NCBI GenBank assembly: GCA_002363615.1
Contig: DEWK01000020.1
Coordinates: 75,038 to 139,037 of the forward strand
Direction: 5' to 3'
From: Lachnospira sp. UBA3212
Lineage (GTDB): Bacteria; Bacillota; Clostridia; Lachnospirales; Lachnospiraceae
DNA length: 64,000 bases
Every line of letters starts with the position of its first letter. The stretch's first letter is position 1. The translations under genes and the position numbers were made by a program. Below are positions 1 to 8,116 of the stretch, one piece after another. The notes beneath the pieces were generated by a model. The model saw only the letters and a list, made by a program, of their open reading frames with translations, was not told the origin of the DNA and did not search any database.

Positions 1-1034
1 CTGATAAGGGAACCAACCTAGCCCTAGATGCCATTCACTTTGGTGCCCGGGTACCAATTCGAAGAATTCCCTTGATTTATTTTGCCACTTTGATTACCCA
101 TTTCTTTGGTGGATCTGCAGGACGAGAAGGAGCTGCCCTACAAATGGGTGCAAGCCTTGGGGATGGATTTTCAAGAATCTTTCATTTAAAGGAATCAGAT
201 AAAAAAATACTTATTATCTGTTCCATGAGCGCCTGTTTCTCAGCGGTATTTGGTACTCCCCTTTCAGCTTCCATCTTTGCCATGGAGGTAATCACCGTAG
301 GAGTTATCTACTATGTAGCCTTGGTTCCTTGTGTGGTTGCCTCCCTGATTTCTCATGGAATTGCCCATTACCTCTTTGGAATCTCTACAGAAATCTATCT
401 GGTAAGTAAAATCCCACCTATGAATATTCCTAATTTTTTATGGACCATTCTCCTTGCCGGTTTGTGTGGGCTTTTATCCATTCTATTTTGTGTTTCCTTA
501 CGATTTGGACGACTCCTTTATAAACGGTGTATAAAAAATGATTACCTTCGAGCAATCACTGGAGCTATTCTTGTAATCCTCCTTACATTACTTGTTGGTA
601 ACAGAGATTATAACGGTGCCGGTCTCTTTGTAATTGAACGCTGTTTTACAGATCCGGATTCCATATCGGCCTTTGCCTTTTTATTAAAGATTATTTTTAC
701 CGTAATCACCTTAGGTGCTGGTTTTAAGGGAGGAGAAATCGTTCCATCCTTCTTTATAGGAGCTTGCTTCGGCTGTTTATTCGGTAAAATAACAGGTCTG
801 GAAACCAGTCTTTGCTCCGCTATTGGCATGGGTTCTGTCTTTTGCGGAGCTACCAATGCTCCCATTGCATCTCTTTTAATCTGTTTCGAAATCTTTGGAT
901 TTGAAGGCATGCCTTACTACCTTCTTGCCATTGCAATTTCCTACAACTTATCCGGATATTTTGGTCTCTATAAGAGTCAAAAATTTGCCTATTCTAAATA
1001 CCAGGCCCACTACATTGATAAGTCGGCTTGTTAA
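1..1034 (+). CDS. CLC-family anion transporter, C-terminal part (likely fluoride/proton antiporter type); 5' end outside window
   Basis: The reading frame is open from base 3, so the gene starts before the window; the TTG at 72 is internal. About 344 residues are visible. A polytopic membrane protein is indicated by many hydrophobic segments. Two CLC pore motifs can be seen: GGSAGREGAALQMG (gating-glutamate loop) and FKGGEIVPSFFIGA (helix N anion-binding loop). In canonical CLC chloride proteins the first motif is GREGP. The GREG-(A/T)-x-x-Q-M-G form and FKGGE-x-x-P are, from memory, typical of the CLC-F branch that exports fluoride in exchange for protons, so fluoride export is the favoured role. 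This subfamily call is an inference, and the N-terminal selectivity motif is missing from the window. The gene ends at a strong hairpin shared with the convergent prepilin gene. Confidence 0.85.
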   Translation, partial: DKGTNLALDAIHFGARVPIRRIPLIYFATLITHFFGGSAGREGAALQMGASLGDGFSRIFHLKESDKKILIICSMSACFSAVFGTPLSASIFAMEVITVGVIYYVALVPCVVASLISHGIAHYLFGISTEIYLVSKIPPMNIPNFLWTILLAGLCGLLSILFCVSLRFGRLLYKRCIKNDYLRAITGAILVILLTLLVGNRDYNGAGLFVIERCFTDPDSISAFAFLLKIIFTVITLGAGFKGGEIVPSFFIGACFGCLFGKITGLETSLCSAIGMGSVFCGATNAPIASLLICFEIFGFEGMPYYLLAIAISYNLSGYFGLYKSQKFAYSKYQAHYIDKSAC

Positions 1035-1081
1035 AAAGAAACACCTAAGAAGACCATTATGCTTCTTAGGTGTTTCTTTTT
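1033..1081. terminator. Bidirectional rho-independent terminator
   Basis: A perfect 20-bp inverted repeat (1033-1052 with 1062-1081) encloses a 9-nt loop. It begins with an A run and ends with a T run, so it can terminate from either side. It lies between the convergent CLC and prepilin genes and overlaps both stop codons. Confidence 0.9.
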
Positions 1082-1688
1082 ATGAATACTCATCACAAGT
1101 ATTCGGATAAAGCCTATATTTTGGAGCAACTGCACCTTGTTTTCGTCCAATCCAAATTTCCGCCTTGTTATTATCCATCCTACGATAGATAATCCAACAT
1201 TCCGGAACTCCGTTTCCCGAATCCTTATTGTAATTAAAATTTAACATATAGTCTGTATTTCCATGATAACCCTTACCTGTCATAGCATCCTCTTGACTTA
1301 AATAGAAAAGCAGTTCATTCACAAATGCCTTTTGCAACTTACTATTATCGTGTGCAACTTTAAAATAACTATTCTCATAATTCTTATACTGCACGCCTCT
1401 ACACCAAGCCACCGGACGAATCTCATAACTCTTACCATCCGGATCTTTTACGGTGGCTCTTCCTGCAGATAATCGATCATTCTCAAGCCAACCTTCATAA
1501 GCATCGGAATCATTCAAGGCAAGTATTACCGTGTCGTAAATACTCTTAGCTGTCTCCACATCCATCGCCTTTTGAGATTTTGCTATATAGCGGGTATATA
1601 CCGGTGCTAACACTGAAATCAGCAATCCCATAATGGCAATTACAACAATCAATTCAATCAGGGAAAAACCCCTATTCTTTTTATTCAT
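1080..1688 (-). CDS. Type IV prepilin-like protein (N-methylation motif), orphan
   Basis: 202 residues from the ATG at 1688. The GTG at 1697 is inside the GGGAGGAGGTG ribosome site, so the later ATG is preferred. The N-terminus is a short basic leader ending in Gly7, then Phe8 and the hydrophobic helix GFSLIELIVVIAIMGLL with Glu at mature position 5. This is the class III signal cleaved and methylated by a PilD-type prepilin peptidase. The remainder is a hydrophilic globular domain without a recognised name. Family knowledge places such proteins in type IV pili, type II-like secretion or DNA uptake systems. No assembly ATPase, platform protein or peptidase lies nearby, so the assembly partner must be encoded elsewhere. 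The stop codon is inside the shared terminator. Confidence 0.85.
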   Translation of the reverse strand: MNKKNRGFSLIELIVVIAIMGLLISVLAPVYTRYIAKSQKAMDVETAKSIYDTVILALNDSDAYEGWLENDRLSAGRATVKDPDGKSYEIRPVAWCRGVQYKNYENSYFKVAHDNSKLQKAFVNELLFYLSQEDAMTGKGYHGNTDYMLNFNYNKDSGNGVPECWIIYRRMDNNKAEIWIGRKQGAVAPKYRLYPNTCDEYS

Positions 1689-1806
1689 AGATAACACCTC
1701 CTCCCAATCAACTTCTAGTATTATCTATTATTATGTTAGCACATAGGAAATCCCTATTTCACTAGTAGAATTTCTGAATTTTTACTTAAAAATTGCTAAT
1801 ACACAC

Positions 1807-1841
1807 AAAAGTCCCTCCCAAACAAAAAGTTTGGAAGGGAC
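1807..1841 (-). terminator. Terminator of glyA
   Basis: A 13-bp hairpin (1811-1823 with 1829-1841) lies about 20 nt after the glyA stop. On the minus strand the single imperfect pair is a G-U wobble and the stem is followed by TTTTGTGTGT. On the plus strand the same position is a C-A mismatch. The strand asymmetry fits termination of glyA transcripts. Confidence 0.8.
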
Positions 1842-1859
1842 CGTTTTCGTTTTTTAGAT

Positions 1860-3101
1860 TTATTCATAAATTGGATAACGCTCTGTAAGAATCTTAACCA
1901 TCTCCATAGCCTTAGCCTTATTAGCTTCCACATCGTCTACTAACATAGCGATTGCTTCAGCGATAATATCCATATCCTGTTCCTTCATTCCACGTGAAGT
2001 TACAGCTGGAGTACCAAGACGGATACCAGAAGTAACAAAAGCAGATGCCGGATCATTTGGAATGGTATTCTTGTTACAGGTAATGTTTGCAGCATCCAGA
2101 AGCTTCTCACATTCCTTACCAGTAATGCCCTTGCTTAAGAGGGAAACTAACATCAAGTGGTTATCGGTACCTCCTGAAACAATCTCAAATCCTCTATCCT
2201 GTAAGCCCTTGCAAAGTGCCTGAGCATTATTGACAACCTGAGTTGCATACTCCTTGAAGGAAGGATCTAATGCTTCCTTGAAACATACAGCCTTACCTGC
2301 AATCACATGCATTAAAGGACCACCCTGGGTTCCCGGAAATACACACTTATTGAACTTAAACTTCTCTGCATTCTCCTGGCTAGAAAGAATCATACCGCCA
2401 CGAGGTCCACGAAGGGTCTTATGGGTAGTTGTAGTTACAACATCTGCATATGGGATTGGTGACTCATGAAGGCCTGCAGCTACAAGACCTGCAATGTGAG
2501 CCATATCGACCATTAAGTATGCTCCTACTTCATCTGCAATTTCACGGAATTTCTTAAAATCAATCTTTCTTGCATAAGCAGAAGCCCCGGCGATTATCAT
2601 CTTTGGCTTTACTTCCTTAGCAATACGAAGAACTTCATCGTAATCAATGAAACCATCTGCATTTACTCCATAAGGAACGATATTGAAATAGCTTCCTGAA
2701 ACATTTGCAGGAGAACCATGAGTTAAATGTCCACCATCAGAAAGGTTCATTCCCATTAAGGTATCTCCAGGCTTTAACATAGCAAACTGTACTGCAAAGT
2801 TTGCATTTGCACCGGAATGTGGCTGAACATTCACATATTCGCAGTTAAATAATTTTTTAGCACGCTCTCTTGCAAGATCCTCTACGATATCTACATATTC
2901 ACAACCACCATAATAACGGTGTGCCGGATATCCCTCTGCATACTTGTTGGTAAGGTGACTACCCATGGCAGCCATAACTGCCTTACTAACAATATTCTCT
3001 GATGCAATGAGTTCAATGTGGCTCTTCTGACGCTCTAACTCCTGCTCCATAGCAGCTGCAAGTTCAGCATCATAATTCTTTACTTCACTAAATTCAAACA
3101 T
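1860..3101 (-). CDS. glyA: Serine hydroxymethyltransferase
   Basis: 413 residues, the usual length for the bacterial enzyme. It interconverts serine and glycine with transfer of a one-carbon unit to tetrahydrofolate in the cytoplasm and needs pyridoxal phosphate. The PLP-lysine signature TTTTHKTLRGPRGG is present, as are the early HIELIASENI segment and the QPHSGANANFAV substrate region. The ATG at 3101 follows TAAGGAGGCACTT, a strong ribosome site. It lies 51 nt after asnB on the same strand, so it may be read from the racemase-asnB promoter. The gap contains only a short palindrome (GCCCTAGGGC) and no clear promoter. A terminator follows the gene. Confidence 0.97.
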   Translation of the reverse strand: MFEFSEVKNYDAELAAAMEQELERQKSHIELIASENIVSKAVMAAMGSHLTNKYAEGYPAHRYYGGCEYVDIVEDLARERAKKLFNCEYVNVQPHSGANANFAVQFAMLKPGDTLMGMNLSDGGHLTHGSPANVSGSYFNIVPYGVNADGFIDYDEVLRIAKEVKPKMIIAGASAYARKIDFKKFREIADEVGAYLMVDMAHIAGLVAAGLHESPIPYADVVTTTTHKTLRGPRGGMILSSQENAEKFKFNKCVFPGTQGGPLMHVIAGKAVCFKEALDPSFKEYATQVVNNAQALCKGLQDRGFEIVSGGTDNHLMLVSLLSKGITGKECEKLLDAANITCNKNTIPNDPASAFVTSGIRLGTPAVTSRGMKEQDMDIIAEAIAMLVDDVEANKAKAMEMVKILTERYPIYE

Positions 3102-3152
3102 AAGTGCCTCCTTATTTGTCTATATGATTAAGCCCTAGGGCAAAAATCCATC

Positions 3153-5012
3153 CTATGCAGCTTCTCCATCTCCGAAATACTGCTCATACCATACCAGGAA
3201 TGAAAATACATTCCAAATCTTTGAAACCATAAAATGCTTTCCTGCCCTATGGTTATCTAATAATTCTACCAACTTATCAGTTTTGAAAAACTTCTCTGCT
3301 GCCGGACTGGTAAAATACTTTTTAATCAAATTATAATACTCATCTTCCTTAATCCAAGCAGGAAGTGGAGTTGGAAATGCCAATTTCTTTCTCTTAGCAC
3401 TTTCATCATTCATCTCCCGATTAGCAGCGGAACGAAGGGCAAGCTTTGTATTTTCCTTGCTTACCCTAAACTTTGTTGGAATTGTTCCTGAAAGTTTAAA
3501 AATTTCCTTGTCTAAAAATGGAACACGCAATTCTAAGGAATTACCCATAGACATACGATCCGCCTTTAGGAGAATCTCTCGAACCATCCATCCATGAATA
3601 TCCATATACTGCATCTGGGTAATATCATCATAACCAGCCGCCTTAGCCTCATCATAGATTGGCTTGGTGTAGTACTGTGGTGGTTTCGAATCATACTTTT
3701 TCTTTAAGTACTCATCTCTTTCCTTGTACTTAAATACATAGGAATTACCAATGTAACGTTCGGAAATATCCTTGCTTCCTCGAATCACAAAGTTACGTCC
3801 CTTAAAATATGGCATTCTTTCCGCAAGCTTTGCAGCTCCCTTACGAATAGCCTTAGGAAGGATCTTTTGATACTTCTCTACGGAAAGAGGTTCCTTATAC
3901 ACATTGTAACCACCAAACATCTCATCGGCTCCCTCACCGGAAAGAACTACTTTTAAGTCCTCTGCCGCTCTCTTACATACATGGAAGAGATTATTAGCAG
4001 AAGGATTTCCAAGAGGCTCATCTAAGAGATACTGGACATGAGGAAAACTTCCAAAATAATCTTTCGCATCAATGATTACCGGATAATTATCCACATGAAT
4101 TTCATCTGCCAGAACCTTGGCATCATCTGCCTCGGAATAGGTATGATCTGCAAATCCCACGGTATAGGTCTTAAGACCCGGATAAATCTTAGATAATTCT
4201 GCTGCAGTATAGGAAGAATCCACTCCGGAAGAAAGGAAACATCCTACCTCTACATCTGAAATCTTATGGGCCTCTACCGAATTATGGAAGGTCTCAGCAA
4301 TCTCATCTACAAATTCCTCATAGGATTTTGTTTGATCCGGATGAAACTCTACCTGATAATACTTGGTAATAGTCATCTTACCATCCTGATATTCAAAGTA
4401 ATGACCTGGAGCTAATTTTTTCACTCCCTTAAACATGGTGTCATATCCCGGCAAACAGTTAAAGGTAAGATAGTCCGGAAGACGTTCTTCATTTAACTCC
4501 TTCTTAAAATCCGGATGGTCTAAAAATGCCTTAATTTCACTGGCAAATAAAAAGCTTCCATTATTTTCATAATAATAAAATGGTTTGATTCCAAAGAAAT
4601 CTCTGGCACCAAATAATTTATTCTTCTTTTTATCATAAATTACAAAAGAAAACATACCACGGAACTTCTGAAGCATGTCTGGGCCATACTCCTCATAACC
4701 GTGAACTAAAACCTCTGTGTCGCAGTGGGTCCTAAAGATATGTCCTTTTTCAATCAAATCATCTCTAATTTCAGCTGCGTTATAAATCTCACCATTATAG
4801 ACAATCTGAACCGAACCATCTTCATTGCCCATAGGCTGGGCACCATTGGCCAGGTCTACAATAGAAAGTCTTACATGACCTAAGACACAGTCACCATCGA
4901 TGTAGTGATGTCTTTCATCCGGACCACGATGTTTGATTCTTTCTTGCATCTTTTCGATGATTTCTTCTCTGTTTTCTGCTTTTGTTCCGAAAAAACCACA
5001 AATACCACACAT
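3153..5012 (-). CDS. asnB: Glutamine-hydrolysing asparagine synthetase (AsnB/AsnH type)
   Basis: 619 residues from the ATG at 5012. This start is fixed by chemistry: Cys2 in MCGICGFFG becomes the N-terminal nucleophile of the class II glutaminase. An upstream in-frame extension to 5072 would bury it. AAGGAG precedes this ATG. The glutaminase half shows HRGPDE and NGEIYN; the synthetase half has the PP-loop SSGVDSS and the GEGADEMFGGY segment. The reaction forms an amide from aspartate, glutamine and ATP. The gene is 28 nt downstream of an Asp/Glu racemase and near a D-aspartate ligase-like gene. A cell-wall role, amidating D-aspartate as AsnH does in lactococci, is therefore a plausible alternative to free asparagine synthesis. 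Sequence alone does not decide between them. Confidence 0.95.
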   Translation of the reverse strand: MCGICGFFGTKAENREEIIEKMQERIKHRGPDERHHYIDGDCVLGHVRLSIVDLANGAQPMGNEDGSVQIVYNGEIYNAAEIRDDLIEKGHIFRTHCDTEVLVHGYEEYGPDMLQKFRGMFSFVIYDKKKNKLFGARDFFGIKPFYYYENNGSFLFASEIKAFLDHPDFKKELNEERLPDYLTFNCLPGYDTMFKGVKKLAPGHYFEYQDGKMTITKYYQVEFHPDQTKSYEEFVDEIAETFHNSVEAHKISDVEVGCFLSSGVDSSYTAAELSKIYPGLKTYTVGFADHTYSEADDAKVLADEIHVDNYPVIIDAKDYFGSFPHVQYLLDEPLGNPSANNLFHVCKRAAEDLKVVLSGEGADEMFGGYNVYKEPLSVEKYQKILPKAIRKGAAKLAERMPYFKGRNFVIRGSKDISERYIGNSYVFKYKERDEYLKKKYDSKPPQYYTKPIYDEAKAAGYDDITQMQYMDIHGWMVREILLKADRMSMGNSLELRVPFLDKEIFKLSGTIPTKFRVSKENTKLALRSAANREMNDESAKRKKLAFPTPLPAWIKEDEYYNLIKKYFTSPAAEKFFKTDKLVELLDNHRAGKHFMVSKIWNVFSFLVWYEQYFGDGEAA

Positions 5013-5040
5013 AGTAGCATCTCCTTTCCTTACCTGTTCT

Positions 5041-5745
5041 TTAGTCGCAGTACTTACCACCACATTTTTCAATACAGGCTCTCGTTACCACATCCATGGC
5101 ATCGATATAATAATCATTACTCAGCTGATAATTCATATTAAAGACGGATAACTCAGTACATGCAAGAATAGCAGCTTGGCAATCTGCCTTTCTTAATTCC
5201 TCGATCACATCCATAAATTGATGCTTATCACCCTTTTCTCCACGTTTGATCTGATCATAGATAATTGACATAACAATTTTTTGTTTGTCCGAACTTGGAT
5301 AATAGGTTTCAATTCCATACTGGTCTAAGGCTTTTTGATACAAGTTATAGTGTACGGTTCCATCTGTTGCAAGAACACCAACCTTCTGTAAACCTCGCAT
5401 CTTACAATAAAGAGCAGTCTCCTCAATCATATTAATGAAATGACCACCCATTTCCTTTGAGAGTCGGTCTCCATAATAATGACAGGTATTGCAAGGAATG
5501 GTCAGATACTTGCACCCCATCTCTTTTAACATATCAATATCTTTTTTTAAAATTCCCCAAAGCTTCTCACTTTGCCCGCAAGCCAAGCTCTCCGTTCGAT
5601 CCGGAATACTTGCATGGGAATAAATCATCACATTCAAATGATCCTGATCACAATTCACCTCTGTATGGTCGATGATTTTTTTATAGTAAATCTCCGTTGC
5701 CTCAGGACCCATACCACCTAAAATACCCAGGGTTGCTTTTTCCAT
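5041..5745 (-). CDS. Aspartate/glutamate racemase family protein (probable aspartate racemase)
   Basis: 234 residues. PLP-independent racemases of this family use two cysteines as acid/base pair. Both are visible: Cys85 in IPCNTCHYY and Cys196 in ILACTELS. The N-terminal GGMGPEAT motif is typical of the AspR/YgeA branch rather than MurI. It is the first gene after a consensus promoter and 28 nt ahead of asnB, so the two form an operon. The neighbouring D-aspartate ligase-like gene would consume D-aspartate, which makes aspartate the likely substrate. D-glutamate supply is a less likely alternative. Confidence 0.9.
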   Translation of the reverse strand: MEKATLGILGGMGPEATEIYYKKIIDHTEVNCDQDHLNVMIYSHASIPDRTESLACGQSEKLWGILKKDIDMLKEMGCKYLTIPCNTCHYYGDRLSKEMGGHFINMIEETALYCKMRGLQKVGVLATDGTVHYNLYQKALDQYGIETYYPSSDKQKIVMSIIYDQIKRGEKGDKHQFMDVIEELRKADCQAAILACTELSVFNMNYQLSNDYYIDAMDVVTRACIEKCGGKYCD

Positions 5746-5795
5746 CTTTTTCCTTGCTCCTTTTGCATAAAAAACCGAGCTTAAAACCTTGTATC

Positions 5796-5824
5796 AGTAT
5801 ATCTTTTTGCCACTTATCTGTCAA
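5796..5824 (-). promoter_or_regulatory. Sigma-A promoter of racemase-asnB(-glyA)
   Basis: On the minus strand TTGACA (5819-5824) is followed after exactly 17 nt by TATACT (5796-5801). This is a near-consensus housekeeping promoter about 50 nt upstream of the racemase start and just beyond the stop of the DUF2520 gene. Confidence 0.85.
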
Positions 5825-5829
5825 GAATT

Positions 5830-6702
5830 CTAAGAAAAAAGCCCCAATAGTTCCCGCATATTCTGGTAGTTTTCCTGAGGGTGTTTTTCCTGAGAAATAC
5901 GAATCAAAGAATCTGTCAGCGCCAGGTAGTCACGAAGCAATTGTTTCCGATCTGCTTCTGTTTCGATTTTACTTATCTCTTTTAAATGTTTTTCTATGGT
6001 AGAGATATCATTTCTTTCCACCGGACCGGTTAAGGATTCCTTAAGTCCTGCCTCAAACACCCGGTTCATATTTCCCAAAGCTAAATTCTTTAACAAGTTC
6101 CTTGCCTCTTCTTCTGAAAAAGAACATTTAGCCAAAAGTAAAAAAGCATCTCCTAAAAGGGCATTTATCAGGTTACTGGCAAAGACGCAGGCTCCATGAT
6201 ATAAAACCTTTTCTTCTCTTTGAATTTCATAAACCGGATGTCCCAGGTTTCTAAATAACTGCCCCAAGACTTTCCGGGCCCTTTCGCTCCCCTCTAAGGT
6301 CATGGCGCAAGAGGCAAGTCCCTTATAAGATTCCCTTTTAGAAGAAAAGGCATAGGCCGGATGAATACTTGCCACCTCTACTCCACGTTCCTTTGCTCCC
6401 TCAAACACTTGGGAACTGAGAGAGCCTGATATATGAAAGAGGATTTTCCCAAAAAGGTCTAATTCCTTGATTTCCTCCCATACCTGAGAGATTGCTCCAT
6501 CTACCACGGAAAGCAAGAGTAAATCGCTTTCTTTTATTAAATCTTCTTTTCTTTCAAAGGCCCTGGTCTTTACAAAGTCTCCCGAGTCCCTTGCCTCTTC
6601 TAAGGACCTATCATAAAATCCCACCAGGGAAATTCCAGCATCTTTTAAATATTTACCTAAACTACTTCCGGCCTTTCCGGCTCCAATGATTCCTAATTTC
6701 AA
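5830..6702 (-). CDS. Rossmann-fold / DUF2520 domain protein
   Basis: 290 residues with TTG as start codon, preceded by AAAGGGTGATTTAA. The N-terminal half is an NAD(P)-binding Rossmann domain with GIIGAGKAGSSLG at about residues 4-16, followed by a helical C-terminal DUF2520 region (SIHPAYAFSS, then a long helical part with YHGACVFASN). The layout resembles ketopantoate reductase or short-chain 6-phosphogluconate-like dehydrogenases. DUF2520 proteins are described only as predicted oxidoreductases, and the substrate is unknown. The gene has its own extended -10 promoter and is transcribed toward the racemase promoter. No pantothenate genes are visible nearby; its neighbours are predicted cell-wall genes. 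Confidence 0.8.
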   Translation of the reverse strand: MKLGIIGAGKAGSSLGKYLKDAGISLVGFYDRSLEEARDSGDFVKTRAFERKEDLIKESDLLLLSVVDGAISQVWEEIKELDLFGKILFHISGSLSSQVFEGAKERGVEVASIHPAYAFSSKRESYKGLASCAMTLEGSERARKVLGQLFRNLGHPVYEIQREEKVLYHGACVFASNLINALLGDAFLLLAKCSFSEEEARNLLKNLALGNMNRVFEAGLKESLTGPVERNDISTIEKHLKEISKIETEADRKQLLRDYLALTDSLIRISQEKHPQENYQNMRELLGLFS

Positions 6703-6769
6703 TTAAATCACCCTTTCTATTTTTCCTTACTATATCTTATCACTTATTTTCATTTTCACCACAAGGATT

Positions 6770-6778
6770 ATTATATCA
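6770..6778 (-). promoter_or_regulatory. Extended -10 promoter for DUF2520 gene
   Basis: The minus strand reads TGATATAAT, a perfect TATAAT with the TGn extension, about 70 nt upstream of the TTG start. The -35 region is poor, as is common when an extended -10 is present. Confidence 0.6.
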
Positions 6779-6806
6779 TATTCCACGTTCCAGAAAGAAT
6801 CCTTAC

Positions 6807-6835
6807 TTTTCATTCTAAATTTTTCGTGCTATACT
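6807..6835 (+). promoter_or_regulatory. Promoter for D-Asp ligase-like gene and murE
   Basis: TTTTCA (6807-6812), a 17-nt spacer and TATACT (6830-6835) with a TGC extension just before it. A small hairpin (AGCGATTTTCGCT) lies at the start of the predicted leader. The ATG at 6887 is about 45 nt beyond the predicted transcript start. Confidence 0.7.
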
Positions 6836-6886
6836 AGTGAAAGCGATTTTCGCTAATAAAGTTAAAAGAAAGGCTGGTCATAATCT

Positions 6887-8098
6887 ATGATTTTTAAGGA
6901 TGCACCTTTTGTCCCTATGTTATTTGGCGGGGACATTAATACCTATAGTGTTGCCAGAGCATTTTATGAGCAGTATCAAGTAGCTTCTTACGTATTTGGA
7001 AAATTCCCTAGTGGGCCAAGTTATAAAAGTAAGATGATTCATTATACCGCAATCCGGGATATTGATACTGATAATACATTTTTATCTACCGTGGTAAAGT
7101 TTTGTCTCGAGCATAAGGACAAGAAAGTGTTAACCATTGGCTGTGGAGATGCCTATGTGGCACTGATTTCCAAGCATAAGGATGAACTTCCAGGCAATGC
7201 CATTGCACCATATATTCCATTTGATCTAATGGATCGCCTGCAGCATAAGGAACTTTTCTATGAACTTTGTCAGTCCCATGGAATCGCCTTTCCTGATACC
7301 TTAGTCTTTAAAAAGGAAATGGACATTCACTTTGATCTTCCATTTGACTACCCTGTAATTTTAAAACCATCTGATTCCGTTTCCTACTGGGAACATGAAT
7401 TCCCGGGCCAGGAAAAGGTTTATAAGATTGAAGACAGACAAAGACTTGAGAAAGTAATCACCCAAATCTATGAGGCAGGTTACGAAGATTCATTGATTAT
7501 TCAAGATACCATCCCCGGAAATGATGAGTATATGCGAGTGCTCACCTGTTTTTCAAATGGTCAGGGAAAGGTTAAGATGATGTGTCTTGGCCACGTGCTC
7601 TTAGAAGAACATACTCCTCACGGTTCCGGCAACCATGCCGTAATTATTACCGAGCCTCAGGAGGAATTAATGGAAAAGGTCAAGAACCTCTTAGAAGAGT
7701 TAAACTATGTGGGCTTTTCTAATTTTGATATTAAATTTGATAGCAGAGATCAAACGTATAAGTTCTTTGAAATCAATACCCGTCAGGGTCGTTCCAACTT
7801 CTATGTTACTGCCTCTGGTTTTAATGTAGCAAGATACTTTGTAGAGGAATTCGTTAATCATAACGTCCTTCCTTTTGAAATTGCCAAGGAGGAATACCTA
7901 TGGTTGGTGGTTCCAAAAAAGGTTGCCTTAACCTATGTTCACCAGCCTGAAAACCTTGCCAAGTTAAAGAGACTCTTTAAAGAAAAGAAATATGTAAACC
8001 CGGTATTTTTAAAGGGAGATATGGGGCTTCACCGTACTCTTCGTATGTTAAAGCAACATTTTAGCCACTTTAAGAAATTTAAGACTTATTATAAATAA
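6887..8098 (+). CDS. ATP-grasp ligase, D-aspartate ligase (Asl-fm/AslA) type
   Basis: 403 residues, no signal peptide, so cytoplasmic. The N-terminal pre-grasp part contains FVPMLFGGDINTYSVARAF, close to the start I recall for the enterococcal D-aspartate ligase. The ATP-grasp core spans about residues 110-330, with the nucleotide lysine at 160 (VILKPSD), LIIQDTIPG (about 203-211), and the metal-binding FFEINTRQGRSN with Glu295, Asn297 and Arg299. Family enzymes activate the beta-carboxyl of D-aspartate and join it to the side-chain amine of L-lysine in the peptidoglycan stem. An aspartate racemase lies nearby and a lysine-type murE starts 18 nt downstream, which supports this. Another carboxylate-amine ligase role cannot be excluded. 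Confidence 0.8.
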   Translation: MIFKDAPFVPMLFGGDINTYSVARAFYEQYQVASYVFGKFPSGPSYKSKMIHYTAIRDIDTDNTFLSTVVKFCLEHKDKKVLTIGCGDAYVALISKHKDELPGNAIAPYIPFDLMDRLQHKELFYELCQSHGIAFPDTLVFKKEMDIHFDLPFDYPVILKPSDSVSYWEHEFPGQEKVYKIEDRQRLEKVITQIYEAGYEDSLIIQDTIPGNDEYMRVLTCFSNGQGKVKMMCLGHVLLEEHTPHGSGNHAVIITEPQEELMEKVKNLLEELNYVGFSNFDIKFDSRDQTYKFFEINTRQGRSNFYVTASGFNVARYFVEEFVNHNVLPFEIAKEEYLWLVVPKKVALTYVHQPENLAKLKRLFKEKKYVNPVFLKGDMGLHRTLRMLKQHFSHFKKFKTYYK

Positions 8099-8116
8099 TT
8101 CGGTTTAGAGGTAATT

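Noticed and set aside
608..910. Antisense frame opposite the CLC gene
   Set aside because: No ribosome site and composition follows the CLC codons in reverse; treated as a shadow.
3102..3152. GCCCTAGGGC palindrome between asnB and glyA
   Set aside because: Too short for a terminator, without a T run; not annotated.
5013..5072. Upstream extension of asnB to 5072
   Set aside because: It would place residues before Cys2, which must be the free N-terminal nucleophile; the ATG at 5012 has its own AAGGAG site.
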